From positions 124,001 to 188,000 of the forward strand of contig NZ_PFXK01000006.1 in the NCBI RefSeq assembly GCF_002812955.1: 64,000 bases of DNA, written 5' to 3'. Below the pieces are notes generated by a model. The model ran no database searches. It was not told the origin of the DNA and worked only from the letters and a program-made list of their open reading frames with translations. Shown one piece after another: positions 56,679-64,000 of the stretch. Numbering within the stretch: the stretch's first letter is position 1; every line of letters starts with the position of its first letter. The position numbers were made by a program, and so were the translations under genes. This DNA is from Vibrio sp. HA2012 (GTDB taxonomy: Bacteria; Pseudomonadota; Gammaproteobacteria; Enterobacterales; Vibrionaceae).

Positions 56679-57899
56679 TCAGATGCCATCTCGTTCGATC
56701 GGACAGCTCATACAACGGGCTCCGCCGCGGCCTCGTCCCAGTTCATCGCCAGGAATCGGTAGTACGGTAATACCGGCTTTATCATATTTTTCATTGGTAT
56801 AAGTGTTACGTTCATAGCCAACAACCACTCCGGGTCTGATGGTCAGTACATTGTTGGCATCGTTCCACTGTTCACGTTCTGCTTCGAAACTGTCACCGCC
56901 GGTGGTGATCAGGTTAAGCTGACCGACACCGAGTGCTTTTTCGATTGCTGTGACGAAATAGCCTTCTTCTTTTACGTTTACTGAGCCGGATTCATCACCG
57001 GTCAGGCTCCAGCATTTCACATCCTTACGTACCACTTCCGGGTAGATGGAGAATGTATCTTCACGCATGTGGGTCATTACGGTATCCAGATGCATACAGG
57101 AGCGGTGTTTCGGCAGCTCTATAGCAATCACCTGTGTTGCCTGTCCGTGCTTGAACAGACCGGAAGCCAGTTGTTCTACACCTTGAGGAGTCGTTCTTTC
57201 TGACATACCGATTAGTACAGAACCTTTACCGATAACCAATACATCACCGCCTTCTATGGTGGACAGGTCATAGTTTTTCTCTTCATCACCGAAGTATTTG
57301 ATGAAACTCTGTCCGGCGAATGTCGGATGCCAGCGGTAGATAGCGCGCAGATGGTTGGTTTCCCGCTGACGGGCTCGTTTTGCCATTGGGTTGATGGACA
57401 CTCCACCGTATACCCAGCATGAGGTATCCCGGGTGAACAGGTGGTTAGGCAGCGGTTTGATAATAAAATCATCTTTGTCATGGATACCGCGCATCATTGA
57501 ACCGGAAGGAATAGGCAGTTCTCCGTAACTCAATCCTCCCAGCAATACAGAGGCCAGTTCGTTATTGCTTAGATCGCCAAGGTAGCAGCGAACATCACCG
57601 GCAAAACGGGGGCCAAAGCGATAAGGGGAGACCTGGCTGGATAACAGCCAGTCTTTTGCTTCCGGAATAGCCAGAGTTTCTGCAAGAAGATTCTGCAACA
57701 GAAGAACTTCGATACCTTCACGGCTCAGTGTATTGGCAAAGGCATCGTGTTCTTTTCCGGCAGATTCTACAGACAGTACATCATCAAATAATAAGTCCTG
57801 GCAGTTTGATGGTGTTAAATGACTGAGTGCCCGTTCAGGACGGTGCAGTAAAACACGGCGTAACTGGCCTATTTCGGAACCAACGTAAAGATCACTCAT
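56679..57899 (-). CDS. arcA: Arginine deiminase ArcA (copy 1)
   Basis: A 406-residue enzyme hydrolysing arginine to citrulline and ammonia. The catalytic cysteine is the first in [15 protein letters not shown] (about residue 396); the guanidine-binding and catalytic residues lie in [36 protein letters not shown] and [10 protein letters not shown]. It is nearly collinear with the second copy at 60044. It is followed by arcC and argF. Confidence 0.96.
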   Translation of the reverse strand: MSDLYVGSEIGQLRRVLLHRPERALSHLTPSNCQDLLFDDVLSVESAGKEHDAFANTLSREGIEVLLLQNLLAETLAIPEAKDWLLSSQVSPYRFGPRFAGDVRCYLGDLSNNELASVLLGGLSYGELPIPSGSMMRGIHDKDDFIIKPLPNHLFTRDTSCWVYGGVSINPMAKRARQRETNHLRAIYRWHPTFAGQSFIKYFGDEEKNYDLSTIEGGDVLVIGKGSVLIGMSERTTPQGVEQLASGLFKHGQATQVIAIELPKHRSCMHLDTVMTHMREDTFSIYPEVVRKDVKCWSLTGDESGSVNVKEEGYFVTAIEKALGVGQLNLITTGGDSFEAEREQWNDANNVLTIRPGVVVGYERNTYTNEKYDKAGITVLPIPGDELGRGRGGARCMSCPIERDGI

Positions 57900-57956
57900 A
57901 ATTTTTCTCTCTATATCTAAATCGATTATTAACCAGATATTTTCCGGTCATTGGTG

Positions 57957-57990
57957 GTTAAATAAATATCAATGAAGATATTTATTTAAC
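57957..57990. repeat. Perfect 14-bp inverted repeat between arcD and arcA
   Basis: GTTAAATAAATATC and GATATTTATTTAAC pair perfectly around AATGAA, 57 bp upstream of arcA and 71 bp after arcD. Its all-AT stem suggests an operator or an mRNA-processing site rather than a terminator. A related ATATTTATTTAA recurs at 58052-58063 at the end of arcD. Confidence 0.75.
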
Positions 57991-58060
57991 CCTTGAGTTA
58001 TGTATAAAACTAATTTAGTTGTGTAAGTGGAAATATTATTTATTATTTCAGAATATTTAT

Positions 58061-59506
58061 TTAAATCATGGCTCCAATACTTAGCATTGCCATAATTAAC
58101 AGGGTGAGTATACCCAGTAGCGGTGCCACCCATTTTACCCAGCGTACATAGGGAACCCGTGCAATAGCCAGACCACCCATAACAACAGCCGATGTCGGTG
58201 TCATTAAGTTCACAATGCCGGATGCTGACTGATAGGCTGTAACAACCAGTTCCCGTCCTACACCGGCAAAATCAGCCAGAGGAGCCATAATGGGCATGGT
58301 CAGTACGGCTAGTCCTGAGGATGAAGGTACGAGGAAGGACAGCAGGATTTCCAGCCAGTACATCACATTGATAAAAATGATGGAGGAAAGTCCGGTGACA
58401 GCCTGCTCCGCAGAATACAGAATCGTATCTGTGATCATTCCTCTGTCCATAATCACCACGATACCACGGGCGATACCGATTATGAGTGCAACGCCAAGCA
58501 AATCTCTGGCACCATCGATAAAACTGGTGGTGAATTCTTCTTCGCTCAGACGGGCGATAAGACCGATAATAATAGTGGATGCAAGGAACATGGCTGAAAT
58601 TTCTGCCATCCACCATCCTGCAACGGCTACGCCATAAATCATGGTAGCGAAAGAGGCTCCGAAGACCAGCAGAATAAGTTTATGCGTACCAGTAAAAGTC
58701 AGTTGTTCTCCACTTTTGTCTCCCAGAAAATGATGTTTATTCTCTTCATATTTATCGTATACGATAGAGCAGCTCTGATCCGCTCGTACCTTTTTGGCAT
58801 AGCGCATCACATAGGCGACACAAATACCCCAGCCGAGAGCCAGCATTGCGACACGTAGCAGCATTCCGTCAGTAAAAGGGATACTGGCGGCGTTGGCTGC
58901 AATTACCGTTGCAAACGGGTTGATGGTTGAGCCCAGAGTACCGATGCCTGCGCCAAGCAGTACTGTTGCTGCGGCAACGACAGGGTCAAAGCGGGCAGCC
59001 ATCATTACCGGCACCAGTAGGGTATAGAAGGGAAGGGATTCTTCTGCCATACCGTAAATTGTTCCTCCGGCAGCAAACAGAGCCATCAGTATCGGGATCA
59101 TCAGTTCTTCCCGTCCTTCCAGCTTGTGGGTAACCCTCTCGATTCCTGCATCGATGGCTCCTGTCTTGGTTACCAGTCCAAGAAATCCGCCGATGACCAG
59201 AATAAACAGGGAAACATCAATGGCAGCGGCTTCATAAGAGCTATGGTCGTAAAAACCGTCAATCGGTGCCAACAGCACATCAATCACTCCCTGAGGATTA
59301 CTTTCTACTGATTGATAGGTGCCGGTCACGGGGACTTCGCGTCCCAGTTCTTCATTCATTACTCTGTCGTACTGTCCGGCAGGTATTAACCAGGTCATGA
59401 GTGCAACAAGGGCGATTAGGACGAATAAAATGGTATAGGCTGAAGGAAACTTAAAGTTAGCGAATAAACTGCTTTTTCCTTCGTTATTTACTGTTTGGGT
59501 TGTCAT
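58061..59506 (-). CDS. arcD: YfcC-family arginine/ornithine antiporter (ArcD-like)
   Basis: A 481-residue inner-membrane protein with about twelve helices of the YfcC/DcuC-like family (AYTILFVLIALVALMTWLIP at the N-terminus; LVPSSSGLAVLTMPIMAPLA near the C-terminus). It is placed between two arginine deiminase genes, so it probably exchanges arginine for ornithine or takes up arginine. Substrate is inferred from context, since YfcC proteins are not classical ArcD. GGAAGGAG lies before the ATG, with an inverted repeat just upstream. Confidence 0.82.
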   Translation of the reverse strand: MTTQTVNNEGKSSLFANFKFPSAYTILFVLIALVALMTWLIPAGQYDRVMNEELGREVPVTGTYQSVESNPQGVIDVLLAPIDGFYDHSSYEAAAIDVSLFILVIGGFLGLVTKTGAIDAGIERVTHKLEGREELMIPILMALFAAGGTIYGMAEESLPFYTLLVPVMMAARFDPVVAAATVLLGAGIGTLGSTINPFATVIAANAASIPFTDGMLLRVAMLALGWGICVAYVMRYAKKVRADQSCSIVYDKYEENKHHFLGDKSGEQLTFTGTHKLILLVFGASFATMIYGVAVAGWWMAEISAMFLASTIIIGLIARLSEEEFTTSFIDGARDLLGVALIIGIARGIVVIMDRGMITDTILYSAEQAVTGLSSIIFINVMYWLEILLSFLVPSSSGLAVLTMPIMAPLADFAGVGRELVVTAYQSASGIVNLMTPTSAVVMGGLAIARVPYVRWVKWVAPLLGILTLLIMAMLSIGAMI

Positions 59507-59519
59507 ATTTTTTCTCCTT

Positions 59520-59545
59520 CCCTGAATTAAATAATAAATTCAGGG
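59520..59545. repeat. 9-bp inverted repeat upstream of arcD
   Basis: CCCTGAATT and AATTCAGGG separated by AAATAATA, directly upstream of the arcD Shine-Dalgarno sequence. Contains TGAAT/ATTCA half-sites but with spacing of 10 instead of 4 bp, so not a standard ARG box. Confidence 0.6.
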
Positions 59546-59952
59546 TGTATGAAGCCACGCTAAATTTATTTAACGTGAATTCGGGCAGAATAATTTAATG
59601 TGTATAAGTGTGTTTCAGTATTGAGTAATTCTTTTCCTTTATTCTTTTAATATTTTGTTGGATTAATTTATAGGAAGATCTTAGCGCTATAAATTCCTGT
59701 GAACTTTGGTATTTATCACACTTTTTTTTGTATAAACAAAGGCTGAAATATAGGCAGAAAATGGATGTGATGGATTATTCATGAATAAACAGCAAAATAT
59801 GTGGTGGGTATTTTCTGCATAAATTACAGAAATATGCAGGCTCATAAGCCTTAAACGCTGTTATGACAGGGGATCTGGAAGCTGAAATGGTACCTGAACT
59901 GTTATTTATTCTGTTTTTTGCGAAAAATCCGCAATGAGTGAATGAATAAAAG

Positions 59953-59990
59953 CAAAAAGCCGGGAATATTATGCATATTCACCCGGCTTT
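59953..59990 (-). terminator. Terminator after arcA2
   Basis: AAAGCCGGG and CCCGGCTTT with inner GAATAT/ATATTC pairing; on the minus strand TTTTTGC follows. It separates arcA2 from the arcD operon, 54 bp beyond the arcA2 stop. Confidence 0.88.
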
Positions 59991-60023
59991 GGAGAAAAAT
60001 AGTTTTCGTTAAGAAATAGTTGT

Positions 60024-60045
60024 AAATGTGATTTGTATCACATTT
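60024..60045. promoter_or_regulatory. Near-ideal CRP site at the 3' end of arcA2
   Basis: AAATGTGA-TTTGTA-TCACATTT is a perfect 8-bp-arm palindrome matching the CRP consensus AAATGTGATCTAGATCACATTT except in the middle. It overlaps the arcA2 stop codon and lies 34 bp before the terminator, about 520 bp upstream of arcD. Confidence 0.75.
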
Positions 60046-61264
60046 ATATGCCGTCTCTTTCCACAGGACAGCTCATACAACGGGCTCCTCCACGTCCTCG
60101 CCCCAGTTCGTTACCTGTAATTGTCAGTACTTTTATTCCTGCTTTATCATATTTTTCATTGGTATAGACATTACGTTCATAGCCAATGACGGTACCAGGT
60201 TTTACTGTTAGCACATTATTGGCATCGTTCCACTGCTCCCGCTCTGCTTCGTAGCTGTCTCCGCCGGTCGTAATAATTTTCAGTTGATCCAGTCCCAGAG
60301 CCAGCTCTATAGCCTGCATATAGTTTGGCATTGCTTTGACATCCATTTCCCCATGGCCTTTGGGCGTCAGACGCCAGGTTTCCAGCTCATGGTTAATAAC
60401 AGCGGGATAGACAGAAAAGGTATCTGTATCGATATGAGTCATGACAGTATCCAGATGCATACAGGAGCGGTGTTTCGGCAGGTTCATGGCAATGACCTGA
60501 GTTGCCTGTTGAGAATCAAACAAGCGGGCTGCAAGGTTTTCCACTCCCTGTGCTGTTGTGCGTTCTGACATCCCGATCAGCACGGCACCTTTTCCGATCA
60601 CCAGTACATCACCACCTTCAATATTGGCATTATCGTAGCATTGGTTATCGTCATCGAAGTAACGGATAAAGTCATTGCTGGCGAAGGTGTTATGCCAGCG
60701 GTAAATGGCTCGCAGATGGTTGGTTTCCCGTTGTCGAGCAGCCTTTGTCATTGGGTTCAGGGATACACCGCCATAGATCCAGCAGGAAGTATCTCGGGTA
60801 AACAGATGATTGGGCAGTGGTTCAATGACGAAGTCTTCCGGCTGGTGCAGTTTGGGCAGTATGGACGCTGAGCGTACCGGTACTTCGGAATAGGCCAGTC
60901 CTCCCAAAAGTATATTGGCCAGATATTCATTATCCATATCAGCCAGATGGGCTCTTAGATCCTGCGCGAATACCGGACCATAACGGAAATCGGATATCTG
61001 ATGATGCAAAAGCCACTCTTTTGCTTCCTGCTCCGCCAGCGTTTCAGCCAGAAGATCATGTAGCTGTAATACTTCTACATTCTGAGAGATCAGGGTCTGG
61101 ACAAATCTGTCGTGTTCTTTTCCTGCTTCTTCGACAGACAGTACATCGTCAAATAACAAATCCTGGCAATTTGACGGAGTCAGATGGGTTAGAGAGCGTT
61201 CGGGACGATGAACCAGTACCCGACGCAACTGACCCACTTCTGAGCCAACATATAACTTACTCAT
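60044..61264 (-). CDS. arcA: Arginine deiminase ArcA (copy 2)
   Basis: A 406-residue paralogue of the enzyme at 56679-57899, collinear and with the same catalytic elements: [46 protein letters not shown] and [11 protein letters not shown]. It differs mainly in the N-terminal third and around residues 260-310. It is separately transcribed, with its own terminator and an ARG-box-like site upstream. Two copies may differ in pH or regulation. Confidence 0.95.
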   Translation of the reverse strand: MSKLYVGSEVGQLRRVLVHRPERSLTHLTPSNCQDLLFDDVLSVEEAGKEHDRFVQTLISQNVEVLQLHDLLAETLAEQEAKEWLLHHQISDFRYGPVFAQDLRAHLADMDNEYLANILLGGLAYSEVPVRSASILPKLHQPEDFVIEPLPNHLFTRDTSCWIYGGVSLNPMTKAARQRETNHLRAIYRWHNTFASNDFIRYFDDDNQCYDNANIEGGDVLVIGKGAVLIGMSERTTAQGVENLAARLFDSQQATQVIAMNLPKHRSCMHLDTVMTHIDTDTFSVYPAVINHELETWRLTPKGHGEMDVKAMPNYMQAIELALGLDQLKIITTGGDSYEAEREQWNDANNVLTVKPGTVIGYERNVYTNEKYDKAGIKVLTITGNELGRGRGGARCMSCPVERDGI

Positions 61265-61364
61265 TTTGTTTCCTTACAGCGTATGATTAAGTTAGTTATG
61301 ACAAGCTTGAGAAAAAGATGCAAGAGGGAAACATGGCGTTCTGGTCGGGATAATATGAAGTGGA

Positions 61365-61382
61365 GGTATATAATTATTCACT
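61365..61382. promoter_or_regulatory. Possible ARG box upstream of arcA2
   Basis: The core TATATAATTATTCA matches TGAATWWWWATTCA at 8 of 10 fixed positions, about 110 bp upstream of the arcA2 start and 90 bp upstream of rraB. It fits arginine-responsive control but is weaker than the argF site. Confidence 0.4.
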
Positions 61383-61470
61383 GAGAATTTCTGGTATTTG
61401 ATCGTAAACCGTGCCATATTTCCGGCAAAATTACCCATCTGTAACCACCTTGACTATCTGGAGTTCCATT

Positions 61471-61893
61471 ATGTCTCATGAAGATGAATATATGTCCGTT
61501 GAAGAATTAATCGCTATTCAGCAGGAAGAGACGCGTGAAATTATTGCGGCACTGCTTGAAGACGGCAGTGAGCCGGACGCTCTGTATGAGATTGAGCATC
61601 ATCTGTTTGCTGAGAGTTTTGAAGCGTTGGAAAAGGCGGCAGTAGAAGCCTTTAAGATGGGATTTGAAGTTTTGGAAGCAGAAGAAACTGAAGATGAAGA
61701 TGGTCATCGCCTGCTGTGTTGTGACGCGACAATGGAATCTGCACTGAATGCAGAACTGATCGACGAACAGGTAGAAAAACTGGTTAATCTGGCCGAGAAA
61801 TATGACATTATCTATGACGGTTGGGGGACTTTCTACGAGGGTGAAGATGCCTTGTATGATGATGAAGATGAGCTGGACAGCGAAGAAGAATAA
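61471..61893 (+). CDS. rraB: Regulator of RNase E activity RraB
   Basis: A 140-residue acidic protein that binds RNase E and inhibits degradosome cleavage of some mRNAs. The start [20 protein letters not shown] at 61471 has GGAG before it; an upstream in-frame ATG at 61411 lacks one. The family motifs [20 protein letters not shown] and [11 protein letters not shown] are present, with an acidic tail ([11 protein letters not shown]). Confidence 0.93.
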   Translation: MSHEDEYMSVEELIAIQQEETREIIAALLEDGSEPDALYEIEHHLFAESFEALEKAAVEAFKMGFEVLEAEETEDEDGHRLLCCDATMESALNAELIDEQVEKLVNLAEKYDIIYDGWGTFYEGEDALYDDEDELDSEEE

Positions 61894-61980
61894 AAGTTTG
61901 AGCAGGTAAAATCATCGCTTTTTTGTCATTTGACAGAGGTATAATGAGCCTTTCAGAAAGATTTGCTTTCTTTGGGGTCT

Positions 61981-62007
61981 TTAAGTTACCGGCATGGTGG
62001 CCGATAA
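61981..62007 (+). promoter_or_regulatory. Sigma-28 (FliA) promoter of the downstream MCP gene
   Basis: TTAAGTTA, an 11-bp spacer, then GCCGATAA. The -10 is identical to the FliA consensus and the -35 (TAAAGTTT) matches 6 of 8. The predicted transcription start, near 62014, lies after an in-frame ATG at 62009, which rules that codon out and fixes the gene start at 62054. Confidence 0.85.
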
Positions 62008-62053
62008 TATGACGGTAACGTTGACACACCGACTAAATGCACTGGGGTTAGTT

Positions 62054-64000
62054 ATGTATCTGTCTCTGATCCAGCGGGTTATCGCTGGTTTTGCTGTTGT
62101 TATTTTATTTGTTCTGACTATTAGTGGTTCTGCTTATTTTTCTCAGGTAAGAATGGCAGAACAACTTGAACTGACTGCATCCACTCTGACCGGGCTTCTG
62201 GACCGTTCCAATACCATGGTATTGCATATTCAGAATGCAAACCGTCTGATGCTGGTACATGCAAACAGTACTGATGCGGATAAACGGGATCAACTGAGGC
62301 ATCAGTTTACAGCTGCAACCGCAGCATTCAATGATACTTTCACGCAAGTGAATAATGCACTGAAAACTTATCCTGAACTGGCTGAGAAGCTGACTTCTGT
62401 CGGGGAGGATAGTCAATCATTCATACGCATGGCATCTGAACACCTGGATATTCAGGATCAGCGTATTGCCGCAAGAGAGGCTTCTTCTTCTGAGCTTAAG
62501 CGTTACGATTCCGAATGGATCTTTTTTGATCAGGATATCGCTGACTTAAAATCTGATGCTGAGTTTGACGACATCCAGCAGGCTGTCTGGGATCTGGATG
62601 TTATTCAGGCTCAGGGTATTGGTGCTAAGGGGTATTTACAGAAGGTTCTGGCAGTTGATTCATCAGACGAAATCCAGACACTGACGGCTGAGGTTGAGCA
62701 GCATCTTAATGCTTTTACAGAGAAAACCAACCGAGTGATGCAGGCGATGCCTTCCAGTGAGGAGACTCTGAAGGTTTATCTTGAGTTGTTAACCCGTTCA
62801 GTTTCCGGAGAACAAGGGTTGTTGCAACAGCATCTGAAATATCTGGCTTTGCAGAATAGCAGTACAGAACAACTGCAGAGCATTGCGCATAAAGTGGATA
62901 TGATTATTGCCGATGCCGGAACTATTACGACTCAAATCCGTGCAATGTCAGAGGATGCCCTCATTACAGCACAGGTTGCTTCCTCCCGTTCTGTTGTGCT
63001 GAATATTGTTCTGACTGTGGTGTCGATGGCAGTGGCGGTTGTTGTTGCTGTCACTGTGGTTATTTCGATTCGGAAACCTCTTGCAGCGATAACCGAAGCC
63101 CTGAGCGAGCTTGCCCGTGGTAATCTGACCTATCGTATTGATACTGAGTTTCGTTCTGAAATGGGGATTGTGGTACGCAATATTAATGAGCTGGGTGGTC
63201 AGCTCAACAGTCTGATAAGTAAGATCCAACAGTCGGCTCAAACGGTCAGTAATGTGGCTGACCAAAGCCACGCTATGAGTCAGAAAACTAACCGGGATGT
63301 TGAGCAGCAGAGAAGACAGACTGATTCGATAGCGACGGCGGTTACAGAGATGGAATCGGCGGTACATGAAGTGGCCAGCCATGCTGTGGAAACCAGTTCA
63401 GAAGTGGAACAGGTGACATCTCTGGCGCATGCCAATATGGATAATATGCAGAGTAATCTTGAATTTATCGGTCGTCTGAAGGATTCTCTGGATAAGGCAT
63501 CGGGTATTATCCAGAATCTGTCCGGAGAAACACAGCAGATTGGTGAGGTTTTGACGGTCATTCAGGGGATATCTGAGCAGACCAACCTGCTGGCGCTGAA
63601 TGCTGCTATTGAAGCGGCACGAGCTGGTGAGCAGGGGCGAGGATTTGCTGTTGTGGCGGATGAGGTTCGTTCTCTGGCCAACCGTTCCCGTGAATCCGCG
63701 GATGAAATTAGTCAGATGATACTCAGTTTGCAGGAGAAATCCCGGGAGGCGGTTTCTATTGTCGAGGATAATCAGTCTTATGCGGATCAGTCTGTGTCAC
63801 AGACAACGGAAACCAGCCAGTCATTACAAGCCATGGTCGAGCGTTTAGGTACGATTAATGATATGAGTCGTTCCATTGCTACAGCCTGTGAAGAACAAAG
63901 TGTCGTCGCTAAAGATGTGGCAGAAAATGTGGTTGGTATTTCTGATATGGCAACCAATATTGCTCAGGATGCACAGGCTCTGGCTCGAAACAGTGAGTCT
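62054..64000 (+). CDS. Methyl-accepting chemotaxis protein (3' end outside the window)
   Basis: The first 649 codons of an MCP. A transmembrane helix ([20 protein letters not shown]) precedes a periplasmic all-helical sensor of about 265 residues, a second helix ([20 protein letters not shown]), HAMP domain ([20 protein letters not shown]) and the signalling domain with [20 protein letters not shown]. The periplasmic part resembles four-helix-bundle sensors rather than Cache. GGGG lies just before the ATG at 62054. Its sigma-28 promoter shows co-expression with flagellar genes. Confidence 0.93.
   Translation, partial: MYLSLIQRVIAGFAVVILFVLTISGSAYFSQVRMAEQLELTASTLTGLLDRSNTMVLHIQNANRLMLVHANSTDADKRDQLRHQFTAATAAFNDTFTQVNNALKTYPELAEKLTSVGEDSQSFIRMASEHLDIQDQRIAAREASSSELKRYDSEWIFFDQDIADLKSDAEFDDIQQAVWDLDVIQAQGIGAKGYLQKVLAVDSSDEIQTLTAEVEQHLNAFTEKTNRVMQAMPSSEETLKVYLELLTRSVSGEQGLLQQHLKYLALQNSSTEQLQSIAHKVDMIIADAGTITTQIRAMSEDALITAQVASSRSVVLNIVLTVVSMAVAVVVAVTVVISIRKPLAAITEALSELARGNLTYRIDTEFRSEMGIVVRNINELGGQLNSLISKIQQSAQTVSNVADQSHAMSQKTNRDVEQQRRQTDSIATAVTEMESAVHEVASHAVETSSEVEQVTSLAHANMDNMQSNLEFIGRLKDSLDKASGIIQNLSGETQQIGEVLTVIQGISEQTNLLALNAAIEAARAGEQGRGFAVVADEVRSLANRSRESADEISQMILSLQEKSREAVSIVEDNQSYADQSVSQTTETSQSLQAMVERLGTINDMSRSIATACEEQSVVAKDVAENVVGISDMATNIAQDAQALARNSES

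Larger units (their letters stand above)
59507..60043. promoter_or_regulatory. Regulatory region between arcA2 and arcD
   Basis: A 537-bp AT-rich region without a gene. It contains the inverted repeat CCCTGAATT-8-AATTCAGGG (59520-59545) at the arcD ribosome-binding site, TTATTCATGAATAA near 59778, the arcA2 terminator (59953-59990) and a CRP-type palindrome (60024-60045). It presumably carries the promoter of arcD-arcA-arcC-argF. No FNR site (TTGATNNNNATCAA) was found. Confidence 0.6.

Noticed and set aside
59771..59800. TTATTCATGAATAA as ARG box
   Set aside because: Half-sites are in the reverse order (ATTCATGAAT) compared with TGAAT-N4-ATTCA.
61265..61410. FNR site upstream of arcA2
   Set aside because: No TTGATNNNNATCAA-like palindrome was found despite expected anaerobic control.

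Overview
The window looks like a contig from a marine member of the Vibrionaceae (Vibrio/Photobacterium relatives). The evidence is the gammaproteobacterial macromolecular synthesis operon (rpsU, yqeY, dnaG, rpoD, with tRNA-Ile2 next to rpoD), the complete kds/lpt/rpoN/ptsN and mla/ibaG/murA clusters, many chemotaxis and cyclic-di-GMP proteins, an OlsF-type ornithine-lipid synthase, and an arginine deiminase locus beside pyrBI. The species cannot be fixed from the sequence alone.

Layout. 1-3667: chemotaxis operon on the minus strand (MCP, CheY, STAS protein, CheA cut by the window edge). 3964-14047: olsF, a polysulfide/CoA-disulfide reductase with a rhodanese domain, a PilZ protein, a GGDEF-EAL protein, fructokinase mak, tRNA selenouridine synthase mnmH and a porin. 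14048-15874: a large porin upstream region, the decayed 3' end of a solute-binding-protein gene, and a diguanylate cyclase. 16182-25661: an accessory region on the 3' side of a tRNA gene. It holds a Fic protein, a gene split by an in-frame amber codon, an AlpA-like regulator and small genes, a complete IS3-family element that truncates a gene, a second broken IS3 copy, a two-gene SIR2-like + DUF262 operon (the best candidate for an undescribed defence system), a RAYT transposase bounded by REP palindromes, and a membrane-anchored Mrr-type nuclease.

25717-51405 is conserved core: tRNA-Ile2(CAU), rpoD, dnaG, yqeY, rpsU, tsaD, plsY, folB-folK-uppP, darP, pmbA, then the long minus-strand run yrbG-kdsD-kdsC-lptC-lptA-lptB-rpoN-hpf-ptsN-rapZ-ptsO with mgtE at the end (envelope biogenesis plus nitrogen phosphotransferase control), and the divergent mlaFEDCB-ibaG-murA operon with plsC. 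Three convergent gene pairs end in the same REP-like palindrome that bounds the RAYT element.

51472-61264 is a nitrogen/arginine/pyrimidine block: ridA, an ArgR-family repressor, pyrBI with a readable PyrL leader peptide and attenuator, and the arginine deiminase pathway (two arcA paralogues, a YfcC-type ArcD, arcC, ornithine carbamoyltransferase). Arginine is converted to citrulline by ArcA, citrulline to ornithine plus carbamoyl phosphate by the carbamoyltransferase, and ATP is made by ArcC; carbamoyl phosphate is also the substrate of PyrB next door. ARG-box-like sites, a near-ideal CRP palindrome and several strong hairpins mark the regulatory regions. The window closes with rraB and a partial MCP gene driven by an excellent sigma-28 promoter.
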